Shown piece after piece: positions 9,882 to 21,400 of a stretch of 45,039 nucleotides of DNA. The stretch comes from DATKDU01 sp035512595 (lineage in GTDB: Bacteria; Planctomycetota; Planctomycetia; Pirellulales; Pirellulaceae): the NCBI GenBank assembly GCA_035512595.1, contig DATKDU010000425.1:1-45039 (forward strand), in the 5' to 3' direction. Made by a program: the position numbers and the translations under genes. How positions within the stretch are numbered: position 1 is the first letter of the stretch; each line of letters begins with the position of its first letter. The notes beneath the pieces are model-generated. The model saw only the letters and a list, made by a program, of their open reading frames with translations, had not been told where the DNA came from and did not search any database.

Positions 9882-11888
9882 GGAAGCCGCCTTCCGCAGC
9901 TCCGCCAGCTCGCGCTCGTAGCCGCCGGAAAGGATCGGGAAGCGGCACCAGGTCTTGGGATCGAGGTTCTCATCATCGAGGTGAAAGCTGGGGGCGTACC
10001 GCTCCCGTTTCCACTGGTTGCGGCACCAGAGGCGGAAGAACCGCTCGACCCACGTGGCCAATTGCTCGCGCGAAAACTGCGGGAACTCGACCCGCATCAC
10101 GTGAAAAATCTCCACCGGCTGCATTTTGTCGCGAATGGCCAGCCGCTCGACCTTGTCGAGCACCTCGTACGGCATCAGGTCGGCTTCGTCGGTTTGATGG
10201 GCCGACGGCGGACGCAGCTCGGCAGTCGGCTGCTGGTCGTTGACGGCGGCCAGTGCGGGCATCGGGCCGATTCCTTCCGGGCCGACTTTTTCCATCCAGC
10301 GGAGCCACTGGCGGAGGAAGGCTTTGTCGATGCCGGCGATTGGGGCCAGGCCGCCGCTGGTATCGCCGTCCATCGTGGCGTAGCCGACGGCCGCTTCGCT
10401 GCGGTTGCTCGTGGAGAGGAGCAGGGCGTTTTTGATATTCGCCACCAGCCACACGCTGGGCGAGCGGACGCGGGCCTGGATGTTTTGCAGCGCCAGGTCG
10501 TCCTGCTCCCAGGTCAGCTCGCGGCCGAGCGACTGGGAGACGACGCCGATGTAGCCTTGCACGAGCGAATCGACGTCGAATTCGAGGAACTCCGCTCCAA
10601 GCGCTTCGGCCACGCCTTTCGCCGCGCTGCGCGTCACCTCGCCGCTGTTGCGGGTCGATTGATAGACGCAGGTCAGCAGCCGGCGAACGATGGCCGCGTT
10701 GTCCGGCAGTCTTTCCAGGCCCGGAATGTGCTGGAGTTTGGCGGCTATAGCTTCGCGGTCGATCTCCTTCGTGCAGAAATCCACCAGCCGCGCCGCCAGG
10801 ACCGACACGGCCGCCGAATCGGCCCCGCCGGAGAGCGACACGACGAAGCCCTGCGAGCGGCTCTTGCGGAGGTAGTCGAGGAGGGCCAGCGAGACGGCCC
10901 GCGCGAATTCCTCTTCCTTGACGTACGGCGACTGCTCCCACGACTGGACGTGCAGCTCCTGGTGCTGCGGCGCAAGCTGCGGATAGGTGAAGTCCGCCTC
11001 GATCAAGTAGGACGGGCTGCCTGGCCCCTCCTGTGAATCGTCCCCGCCCATTGCCGGGCGAATGCCTCCCGCCCGAGCGCGGCTCATCCGGATCGCGTCC
11101 AGGTCGAGGATGGCGTGGATGAGCTGAGCGTCGGCATACGTGAACCGCGCAGCGGTCGTGAGCAGCTTGCCCGCCGCGGCAATCATTGCGTCGCCGTCGT
11201 AGATCGCCCGCCCCGCCTCGTTGCCGACGAGGTTGGCATACACATAGCCGACGTTGAACGCCCGCGAGCCTTCGATGACGAACCGCTTGCGAATCTCGTG
11301 CTTGCCGAAGGCAAAGTGGCTGGCGCTCGGGTTGAGGATGATGTCCACCCCCCGCTGGGCCAGACGGCTGCCGGGGCGATCGGCGACCCAGGCGTCCTCG
11401 CAGATCTCAAAGCCGATGCGAATGCCGCCGCAGTCGAAGATCAAATCGCCGATGGGGTACTCATCGTCGCCGATGCGGATTTCGCTCCGCACGCGGGCCG
11501 GCCAGGGCTTGAACCACCGCGGCTCGTAGTGAATGCCGTCGCCCGCCAGGTTCTGCTTGCCGACGAAGCCCAGGATTTTTCCGTCGGCAATCAGGCAGGC
11601 CGTGTTGTAAAGGCCGCCGGAATGCCACAGCGGCAGCCCGACCGAGAGGATCAGGCCGCGCGTCCGCGGGACGATTTCGGACAGCACGTCGAGGGCCGTT
11701 CGCTGCGTACCGGGGGCGTGGAAGGCGTCTTCGCAGCCGTAGCCCGTGATGCACAGCTCGGGGAGGCAGAGGATCGAGACGCCACACGCTTTTGCCCCGT
11801 CGATCGCCCCTTCGATGCGGCTGCGATTGCCGTCCCAGTCGAGCGGCGTCGTGTTGAGGATTTCAGCGCCGACGCGAATGAGCTTCAT
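9876..11888 (-). CDS. nadE: Glutamine-dependent NAD(+) synthetase
   Basis: Makes NAD from nicotinic acid adenine dinucleotide, ATP and glutamine-derived ammonia in the cytoplasm. The 670-residue protein is the two-domain form. The N-terminal nitrilase-type glutaminase has its triad E44 (LPELCITGYG), K111 (VGKQNLAG) and C163 (IGFEICEDAW). The C-terminal synthetase domain has the P-loop SLSGGADSAA (SGGADS at 353-358) and the later STSNRSEAAVGYATMDGDTSGG. GGAG nine bases upstream supports ATG 11888. The insert GGDDSQEGPGSPSYL (about 281-295) sits between the domains. The stop codon lies inside a palindromic repeat. Confidence 0.97.
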   Translation of the reverse strand: MKLIRVGAEILNTTPLDWDGNRSRIEGAIDGAKACGVSILCLPELCITGYGCEDAFHAPGTQRTALDVLSEIVPRTRGLILSVGLPLWHSGGLYNTACLIADGKILGFVGKQNLAGDGIHYEPRWFKPWPARVRSEIRIGDDEYPIGDLIFDCGGIRIGFEICEDAWVADRPGSRLAQRGVDIILNPSASHFAFGKHEIRKRFVIEGSRAFNVGYVYANLVGNEAGRAIYDGDAMIAAAGKLLTTAARFTYADAQLIHAILDLDAIRMSRARAGGIRPAMGGDDSQEGPGSPSYLIEADFTYPQLAPQHQELHVQSWEQSPYVKEEEFARAVSLALLDYLRKSRSQGFVVSLSGGADSAAVSVLAARLVDFCTKEIDREAIAAKLQHIPGLERLPDNAAIVRRLLTCVYQSTRNSGEVTRSAAKGVAEALGAEFLEFDVDSLVQGYIGVVSQSLGRELTWEQDDLALQNIQARVRSPSVWLVANIKNALLLSTSNRSEAAVGYATMDGDTSGGLAPIAGIDKAFLRQWLRWMEKVGPEGIGPMPALAAVNDQQPTAELRPPSAHQTDEADLMPYEVLDKVERLAIRDKMQPVEIFHVMRVEFPQFSREQLATWVERFFRLWCRNQWKRERYAPSFHLDDENLDPKTWCRFPILSGGYERELAELRKAAST

Positions 11889-11948
11889 CGAACCACGTCT
11901 CCGGTCTCTTCATACTAACCCGAAGCGCGAGCGAGGGGGATGCTCGTC

Positions 11949-12017
11949 GTAGGACGGCCCTTCTGAGCCGTCCAAGAAACTGCGAGCGCGGCAGGAGGCC
12001 TGGAAAGGCCGTCCTAC
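11949..12017. repeat. GTAGGAC-type palindromic repeat, copy 3
   Basis: Arms GTAGGACGGCCCTTCTGAG and, inverted, GTAGGACGGCCTTTCCAGG enclose a spacer of about 28 bases. It belongs to the same family as copy 2. The minus-strand TAG at 12014-12016 is the stop codon of the zinc-ribbon gene. Confidence 0.8.
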
Positions 12018-12306
12018 CAGGGGCGCGACAGGGCCACGATCACGGCAATGGCGCCCAGCACTCCCAGGGCGATCCACCACCACGATCGTCCCTGCCAGGC
12101 GGTCGCCCGGCCAGGCTCGTCAAGAATGTAGAAGCCGCACTGCGGGCACTGCTGGGACTCGATGTGAATCTGCTGGCCGCACTCGGGGCAGTCGATCAAC
12201 TCCTCGTCTTCGTCGGCCCCTTCATCGTCCCAGTCGCCGGGATCGTCGTCGTCCCCCGCGGGGCCCCACTCTCTTCCAGAAAATCGTCTTCATCTCGGTA
12301 AGCCAT
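12014..12306 (-). pseudogene. Zinc-ribbon membrane protein gene with a single-base frameshift
   Basis: From ATG 12306 the frame reads MAYRDEDDFLEESGAPRG and then leaves frame. One base further on, the other frame reads DDDDPGDWDDEGADEDEELI, then CPECGQQ...CPQCGFYIL (a zinc ribbon with two CxxC knuckles), then a membrane helix (WWWIALGVLGAIAVIVALS) and stops. Adding one G to the G5 run at 12253-12257 joins the two into a 97-residue acidic-zinc ribbon-helix protein, an arrangement familiar from planctomycetes. The run lies in a GGGGCCCCGCGGGGG stretch, a likely slippage or sequencing-error site. Function is unknown. If the shift is real, translation from the internal ATG 12199 would still give a 61-residue zinc-ribbon/helix protein. 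Confidence 0.65.
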
Positions 12307-12414
12307 GCAGTCAAGCTTACCTTCCAGCGCGGCCGCCGAAAATCGGCCCGCTCCCCTCGCGGAAGCGGGCCGGTCCATGAATCGATTTCATGCGTCGGCC
12401 GCAGCGCACTATCC

Positions 12415-15400
12415 TCACTTGCTCTGCTGTGACTCCAAGTCATCCGCGAGCAAGGCCAGCACCTCGTCTTCCGAGCTTCGGCTCCGCTCACCCAGCGTGC
12501 TGAAGAACTCGTCCGCCTCCCCTTCCGGGCTGGGAAGGGCTGCTCCCGACGCCTTAGCATTGAGGTAGTTGACGACCGCCAGCGCATCGCTGGCCGTAAT
12601 CGTGCCGTTGCCGTTGACATCCAGGAACGGCGCCCGCGGGAACGCGGTCTGCACGACCGGAGTGCCGGGGCCATGCTGGTTCATGTGGTTGATGATCAGC
12701 AAGGCGTCGAAGGCCGTGATCTTGCCGTCGTTGTTCACGTCGCGCGGATCGCGGTCGCTGCCGCCGACGATCGGCGTTCCGGCGACCACCGGCGGATCGA
12801 AATTCCCCAGGATCGGCAGGCCGAACTCGTCTCCGTACTGGATGTAGAGGTCGTTGCCGAAGGGAACCGGCGTGAACCGCACGACGTTCTTGCCGTCGAT
12901 GGGATCGGTCACGATCCGGTCGATGATCGACGGGCCGAGGACGGCCGGGCCGTTGTTGTCGTTGTTCTGCACCTGGCCCGAAACGAGAATGTACCACTCG
13001 GCCGACTCGTCCGGCGAAACACCGGCCCGATTGGGAACGTACAAGCCGATGTCGTCGAAACCGTCCTGGTTCATGTCCGCCGCCACCGGCCGCTCGTTGG
13101 GGCCGGGGAAGCCGAAGCGGAACGACCGTTCCACCGTGCCGGTCAGACCGACCAGGTTGGCGTTGAGCGTCGGACCCGTGCTGCTGAGGTTGAAACGGAA
13201 CGTGTCGTCAGTCCAAGCCCCCAGGTCCTCGAAGCCGTCGCCGTCGAAGTCGCCGACGACCGGGTAGCCGACAAACCCAGGCGACGCAGCAATCGAGAAA
13301 TCGAGTTGGAAGTCGTGGTTCGTGTCGAACCACCACGTCGTGCCGGTGAACACGCCCACCTCGTCGCCGTTGGCCGGATTGCCGTCGAAGTTGCCGGCGA
13401 ACGGCAGGCCGTTGATGCCGGCCGGATCGACCTGATTGATGTTCGGCACGCCGTCGTTGTCCGTATCGATGAGCCACCGCCAGACGCCATTGAACCGCCC
13501 GTAAGCGGCCAGCTTGTCGAAGCCGTCGGCCACGTCGCCGGCGCCCAGGGCGAAGTTGCCAGCGAACAGGTCGTCGCTGGTGAAGCCCATCATGTAGGTG
13601 ATGTCGCGATTGGTGAAGTCGGCATTGGTCGGATCGAACGACGTATTGCCGTTGGTGTCGATCCAGGCGCTGCCGGCGCCCCAGGTGCCGACTTCGGGCC
13701 GGCTGTCGATCGTGAAGCGGGCGACAAAATCGCCGCCGGGAATGCCGTCGCCGCTGGGGAACGTCGGGTTCTCGTGCGGCTCGTCGGCATTGCTCTCGCC
13801 GTCGAGGGCGTTGCCGACCGGATCCGAGATCGAGTCGGAGATGCTGAGCGTAAAGCGATCGTCGGGAAGCGGCGTGGCAAACACCAACTCCACCGTTGCC
13901 AGCGCGGGCTGGCCGCTAACGGGCGGAATGTTGGTGACGATCACCTGGGCGATCGGGATAATGCCGTTGTAATCGCCCACGAGCAGGTAATGCCCCGGAC
14001 TCTCGGCCACGTCCTGCTTGAGGGCCGGGAACAGGAAGTCGGGGGCCAGCCGGTTGGGCAGATCGCTGAAGCTGATCACCAGGCTATTGACCAGCGGGGT
14101 CGGCCCGTCGGTGCTCGGCTTGGGATCGAACAGGTCATACGGATTGCCGGCGTTGTTGATGTCTACGTCGGTGACCCGCGGCCCCTGCGTATCGACGAAG
14201 ATTTGCAGCGTGTCCCCGGCGGCGCCCCCAGCCGCATTGACATTCCCCGCCACGTCCTCGGCGGTCACGAAGATCGTCCGCAAGCCGTCGGGAATTGGGA
14301 AGAAGTTCGGATCGTTTAGGCTTACGACCGACTCGATTTCCCAGTATCCGTCCGGTTCCTGGTTGGTGCCGTCCAGCGGAATGGCCGTGTCTTGGCCGAG
14401 GAACACGTCGGTGCCGATCTCCAGCGTGCCGTTGCCATTGACGTCGGCATAGACGCGGATGATGGCGTTGGCTTCGGCGCGGCCCCAGAACGTGGGCGTC
14501 GTGTCAAAGGTCACGTTATCAACGATGGTATGGGGATTCGGCGGCGAGACGCCCGTATCGCTGTCGGAAATGACGCCGTCATCGGGAATGCCCGGCTCAC
14601 CGAGCGACACCGGCGGCGGGACCGTGTCCACCACGATTTCCAAAAGTGCGCTGCGGGCGGTGAAGCCCGTTTGCTGCGGGAGAGCCGGATCGATGAGCTG
14701 CACGCGGGCCGACAGGAAGTGACTGCCGTCCACCAGCACGGGCGTGGTGAACTCATAGACTCCGGGGCTGGTCTGCGTGGCAAATCCCAGCGGCACTTGC
14801 GGCGCTGTGCCGGCGGGATTCGGATTGGGGCCCTCGTCAAAGATGGCGATGGCGTACCCCGGCAGCAATGGCTGCGCGGGCCCAGCGCGGAACGGAATCG
14901 GAATGACCTCGTCCGGCGGGCTGTCGGGGACGGGATTCCCCGGCAGGTCGTTCAAGAAGAACGCATCGTCCAGCCGGATGACCAGCGTCGGCGTGTTGTC
15001 GCGGGTGATGTTGTCGAACTGGGAGCGGCCCGTGTCGCTGTTCAGTCCGTCTCCCACCGGCTGATCGTCCAGTTCCAGGCCGTACGGGGTCGGGCCGGCA
15101 TCGTTGACGACCGTGATACTGTAATTGTTGATCGCCGTATCGACGCCAAAGACCCGCAGGAAGTAAATCTGGCCTTGCACGGCCGGAATGCGGATTCGCT
15201 CGTTGTCGGTGGCGTCGTTGACGCCAAAGGCCCCCAGGCCATCGACGATCAGCGTGCCGTCCGCGTCGTACAGTTCGATGTCCAGATTGCCGCCGTTGGG
15301 CAGCCCGGGCCGTCCGCTGGCGACGGTGGTGATCATCGTGAAATAGACCTGGAAGTCGAGCGTGCCGGTTTTCTCGGCCACGACGCGATACCAGTCCTGA

Positions 15401-18400
15401 TCGCCGGGGAGCGGCGCGAAGCCGGCCGGCACTGCGGTAAACGGGCCCGGATCGATGTTGGGATCGACGTTGATCGTCTCTCCGGCGCCCAGGTGCGTGG
15501 CGTTGATCCGCTCGTCGTTGTTCTCGTACGGATCGTGCTTGAAGACCAGGAGTTGGCCGCCGGGTCCGGCGATCGGCTGGATGAATTCCACGTTCGTGAA
15601 CACGGTCTCCAGCGATTCGGGATTGCCCGGGCCGACGCTGATCGAGCCGGCGCTGTCGCTCTCCCCCTTGCGATAAAGGACCAGATCGCCGGTGAGGCTG
15701 TCCTGCACGCTCAGGCGGTCGCGAGTCTCGGCCGAGCCGCCGTCGATGTCGAACAGGACCGCGTCCACCACCGCGGATTGTCCGAGGCTGTCCACGTGCA
15801 TCACGAAGATCGTATCGTCGCCGCTGCCGGCTTCGATGCGGACCCGTTCGACGGTGCGAACGCCGCCGACGGTGACGAGCGTGTCGGTATCGATCACGCC
15901 GTTGAGCGTGGTCACCAGCGTGTTTGGCCCCGTTTGATTGGCGGAAATAATGTCATTGCCGCTGGTGCCGCGAACGAGGATCGTGTCAAAATCAGGGCCG
16001 CCGTCGAAGATGTCGTTGCCGCCGTTGCCGATCATGGTGTCTTCGCCGGGGCCGCCATTGATCGACTGGCCCAGTGCGCCGCCGATCAAGAGGTCGTCGC
16101 CGGCGTCGCCATTGAGCGTGCCAAAGCCGATCAGGGTGTCATTGCCGGCGCCGCCGTTGAGCGTCACGCCGATGACTCCGTTGAGATTGTCGGAGGACTC
16201 GACGCGGTCGTCGCCGCCGAGGCCATTGAACACGAGCAAGTCGGCGGGGGCGGTGCTGGTCAAGCGGACGTCATAAGCCAGCCCGATGAGGTCTACCGTG
16301 CCGGCGGCCGGCGAGGAAATGTCCACCGTGTCGGGGACCTGGCGTCCGTTGACGGTCACCGTGTCGGCCGCGCCGTCGCCGGGGCCCAGGTCCACCGTGA
16401 TCATGCGGACGTCGGTCTGCGTCAAATCGTTGATCGTCACCGCGTCCACGCCGCCGAGCATGTTGAGCACGACCTCTTCCACGCCGGCCACGTCCATGTC
16501 GATGTTGCCGATGTTGCGGAGGAGCTCCAGCCGCGTGCCGACGGCATTGAGCGTGAACAACTCGGCCGCGGCCGAGCCGTTGAAGATCAAGACGTCGCTT
16601 TCGCCGGCGCCCCCTTCGATCAGGTCGCTGGCGTCCCCCGGATTCCAGATGAAGGTGTCGCTGCCGTCGCCGCCGAACATCTGGTCGGCGCCGGGGCCGC
16701 CGGTGAGAATATCGTTCCCCTCTTCGCCGTAAAGCACGTCGTCGCCGGCGCCGCCGTCGATCGTGTCGTTCCCGCGGCCGCCGAAGATCAGGTCGGCATT
16801 CGGGCTGCCGATGATGACGTCGTCGCCGTCGCCGCCGTAGATCGTCGGGTCGGCCGGATCGACTGCCACGCCCGACAGATCGACCAGGTCGTTGCCTGCG
16901 CCGGCGTCAATAATCTTGGCCAGGCCGGGGACCGCCAGCGAGAGGATGATGGAATCGTCGCCGCCCAGCGTGTTGAGGTTGAGCTGGTCGATTCCCGCGC
17001 CGATCGTGACTGCGGCGCCCAGGCCGGTGAGCGTATCGGCGGTCGATAGGACCGCATCCGGGCCCTCGGTGCCGTTGACGATCACCTGGTCGAATCCGCC
17101 CGCACCCGGATTGACCGTCACCTGACCGAACGAGCGGAAGTGGAACAGCGGGCTGGCGCTGGAGACGAAGCTGCCGGTGCGCGCCGCCGGGCTGATCGTG
17201 GTGGTATCGTTGCCGGCCGTGCCAGCGATCGTGATGACATCGAGATCGTCCTCGCCGTCGTACTCGACCAGCTCCACGCCGCCGGGCGATGAGACATGCG
17301 TAAAGTCCTCGTCCGGGCAGACGAAGACGAACGAGCCCAGAGTGATCAGCGTGTCGATGCCGGCGTCGAACGCGCCGTTGCCCGCTTCGTCGATGAGGAG
17401 CGTGCCGGTATCCGGTCCCGTCGGAGTGAAGATGAGGTTGTCCTGTCCGGGGGTCTCCAGGACGAGCCGGTCGGCTTCGTTGGTCTCGCCGATGCTGGGC
17501 GGGCCGCCCGCAACGCGGACGTGCACTCCCCAGGAAGCGCCGTTCGGCGCCGGAGCGCGGATCACGATGTCGTCGTCCCCGCTGCCGGCGTCGATGTAGA
17601 GGTCAGGTTCGTTGAGGAACAGGACTTCGATCCCCGCATTGACCGAGACGGTGAAATCCTGCACGCCGTCGGCCGCGGCATCGTAGGTCGCATCGCGCGC
17701 GATCACCGTGATATCGTCGTCGGCATTGGTGCCCAGGATCAGGAAGGGGCAATCGCCGTTGGAAGCGACAATCACCCTCTCGATGTGATCGAAGCTGACG
17801 GTCTCGCCGCTGGTCAGGAAGCCCCCTTCGTCATTCTCCGGGCCGGCGAAGAACGTGTGGGCGCCGTTGATCGTCAGCGAGTCGCCCGGAATCGTGCCGA
17901 TCGGGTCGCCGCCGTCCACGAAGATCGGCATGGCGCCCGGCGTGACCGTAAAGGCATCGTTCCCTTCATTGCCGAAGACGCGGAGCGAATCGACGTTCGC
18001 AAAGTTGACTGTTTCCAACGCCGTGGCCGTCTCGTCGTTGGTTGCGGTGACCGTGCCGGCCGCGCCGTCGATGATGATCGTCTCGGGATCGCTGCCGTAG
18101 TGCAGGCGGAGCGTGTTGTCGCCGCCGAGCAAATCGACGGAGAACACGCCGACGCTCGCAAACGTCGTGACGGGAGCGCCCACGGCCGACGACGTCGCCG
18201 TGCCGCTGCTTTCGCCGGTGATCGAAACGTCGAGCGTTTCGTTGCCGGTCGTTCCCAGTGCCGTCAGGTCGCCGCCGGCGGCATCGATGTTCAGCAGCTC
18301 CACCCCGGTGAGGAACACGGGACCAAAGCCGGCTTCCTGGACGGTCCCTGCGCCGTAATCGACCGTAATGGCTCCACCCGTGCCCGCGAAGTTGACTACG

Positions 18401-21400
18401 TCGCTGGCGGAGGGATTGCCGCCTTGGATTTCGATTCCGACCGAGATCGGATGATTTCCGGGGATGTTGAACGAGTCGTCTCCATCGCGGCCCATCAATC
18501 GCAGGAAGGTAACCCCCGGCGTGTTGATTGGCACGGTCACAGGAAGGAGGAACGCCGGCTTGACGATCTGCACCACGCCCGCTGCACTGACGTTGAACTG
18601 GTCGTCGTTGTCCGTGCCGATGATGTCCAATCCGTCGCTCCGCCCGCCGTTGACGTTGGCAAACGTCAGGCTGCCCGTCTCGTCGAGGTTTTCGTAGGAC
18701 AGCTCGAGCAGGGAGCTGGCATCGAACTGTGAAGCCGTGATCACTCCGGCGTCCGCAGTCGCACCGGGTGTCAATGTCACTTCGGCGCCGATGGCGGGAG
18801 TCGTATAAGTCAGCGAGTCCCCCCCTCCCTGGCCGTTGATCGTGAGGTGCTCGACCGTTTGCAGCGTTACCAGCCCCAAGGCGTTGACCTGGACCGTACC
18901 ACCGTCGGCCGCGGTCGGGCTGTAGTTAATGGTGTCGCTGCCCGGCGTGCCATTGACGACGACCGTGTCGCTGGCGGTCGGATCGCCCCCCTGAATCGTG
19001 ATGTCAACCCCAGCATGAGGTGTCACGGAAAACGAGTCGCTGCCGAAGCGGCCTTGGACGAGCACGTTCGTGAAGGCGCCTCCCGTCGTGTTGTATCCGA
19101 CGACCGCGCCGTCGTTGATCCACGCCGCGGTGATGCCCCCAATCAGTCCCACGGCAATCGTGTCGTCGTCGTCGGTGCCACGGATGGTGAGGGTGCTGGG
19201 GCCCGCGGCCGCGCTGATGTTCACCAGCTCGACGTTGGCGATATTGATGTCGCCGACGCCGGCCTGGTCGATCAGCCCGGTGGTCGCATCCGCGCCTTGC
19301 GTGAATCGCGCATTGGCGGGGACGGCGACGCTGAGCACGTCGCCGGAAACCGGATCGCCGCCGTCCACGTTCACGGTCAGCCCAATGCGATTGGTCAGGC
19401 TGATGGTATCGGCGCCCGCCAGCGAGCTGATATTGATGCTGCCAAAGCCCGTGAAGCTCCGCAAACGGTAAAGGATCGCGCCGCCCACGGTATCGCTGAC
19501 CGTCACCAGCGGATTGGCCACGTCGCCTGCCGCGGTGAAGTCTGCCACGATCGTTTCATTGCCGCTCGTCGCCACCGTGTCGGGGTTGGTGCCGCGTAAG
19601 GTCAACGTATCGCTGTCGCTGGCGAAGCCGTCGTTGTCGTTGACCACGATATCGAGATTATTCACATAGCTCACGACGACGATGACCGAGCCGTCCACGG
19701 CATTGGTCACAAGCAGCTCGCCGTCCTCAGGGCCGGACGGCTGGACGACGATCTTTTCCGACACCGGATTGGCGGCCACCGTGTTGTAGATGAGAAGATC
19801 GGCCTGATCGCCATCCGCGCCGTCCGGCAGCCCTTCATCGAAGGTAACCTGAATCCCCCAGCCCCGCGGCGGATGGCCGCCAGGATCCGCGTTGTCGGCA
19901 TACGCGGTCAGCTCCAGCGTATCGACCAGGTCGTGGCCGATGACGTTGAGGAACAGCACGCCCACGAAGGAGATCGCCGGGCTGCCGTTGATGAGCAGAT
20001 CGAAGGCGTTGGGGCCGGTGCCGATCACGACGAAGTTGTCCGTCTGGTCGATGGTGTCGTTGTTGTCGCCGATCAGGTTCACGACGCCGTTGCCGGGCGA
20101 GAGCGTGTTCAAGGAGTTGGCGTCGAAGCTGACCTGGCCGCTGGCGGTGGCGACGGTGACGATGGATGCATCGATCTTGTTGTTGAAGACGTCGATGGCG
20201 CCCGGAGTCACGACGTCGAACGGGCCGCCGGTCAGTTCTTCGATGTTGGAGAAGGTGACGGGCTGCACGCCAGGGGCAGTAATGCTGCCGCCGCCAATGC
20301 CGCTGGGAGTCACCGTCCCTGCGCCGATGTAGTTGAGCGTGTCGCCGGGCAAGGTGGGGAAGGAGGGCAAATGGCCGCGGACCGTGATGCTGACCGTGGC
20401 AGACGGGGTGACATTGAAGGTGTCGTTGCCGTCCAGTCCATTGAGACTGATGGTGGTCAGGTCTGCAACGCCGGCCAGGCTGTTGACGTTGAACGTGTCG
20501 TCGCCGCCGAATCCACTCGCGGAGAGCGATTCGACTCCGCCAATGTCCAGGGTGGTCGAATCGACGGTCACCGCCAGCCGGCCGCCGATGCCTGCTCCAA
20601 TGACAAATGAGTTCGCAAGCAACGTGCCGTTGACCAGGACGGTATCGCTGCCAGTGCCGCCGTCAATGATCTCGGTTTCCAAGCCCAGGCCGCCGTTGAC
20701 CAGCAAGAAGTCGTTGCCGGCGCCCCCCTGCAAGGTATCGTCGCCGAGGCTGCCGAAGATCGTGTCGTTCCCCGCCCCGCCCGTCATGGTGTTGGCGTTG
20801 AAATTGCCGACCAGGCTGTCCCCGGCAGAGCCGCCGATGACATGGTCGATGCTGGTAATGCCGCCGGTCCCTGTGGCCGTGCCTTGGGGTGGGTTGGTCG
20901 TACCCTGCGCGATCGTGAGCACCTGGCCGCGGATCTCGCCGCCGGGCAGCACGTTCGTGTGGATGTTCAGATAGGTGAGGCCGCCGAGGAACGCCGCTTC
21001 GTTGAGCGCCGGCAGCGGCACATTGGTGGCCGCGAAGGTGTAAACCCCCGGGGCGCCGGGCACGAAATCGGCAATGTTGAATGGCACAATGATGGGACCG
21101 GCGACGCCGACGGCCGCGATGTGCAGATGGAAGCCTGTGATCGTGTTGAACAGTCCGGTGACGGTGACGGTGATGTCAAACGTCTTTGTGATCCCGTTGT
21201 AGGTCAAGTTCGCCGAAGCGGAGGCAGCACTCGTGTTCGCCGGGGTCTCCTGCGTGCCGTCCATGGTCGTCGAGAGCGTCGCGGACGCCACTCCCAGATT
21301 GACGGCGACCGGGGCGCTATAGGCGGTGTAGTCCAGCGTGTTTTGGCCCGCGCCGCCGTCGATCGTGCCGCCACCCAGCGTGACGCCGTCGCCGAAGACG

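Noticed and set aside
12550..12760. Cellulosome component because of the dockerin
   Set aside because: Planctomycete giants often carry dockerin-type calcium loops without any cellulosome, and no cohesin or cellulase is seen in the window.
14392..17049. An 885-residue open frame opposite the giant gene, and others like it (for example 17296-18732 and 21901-23778)
   Set aside because: These lie wholly inside the well-supported giant gene and have repetitive Asp/Val/Arg shadow composition. No independent start signals were found.
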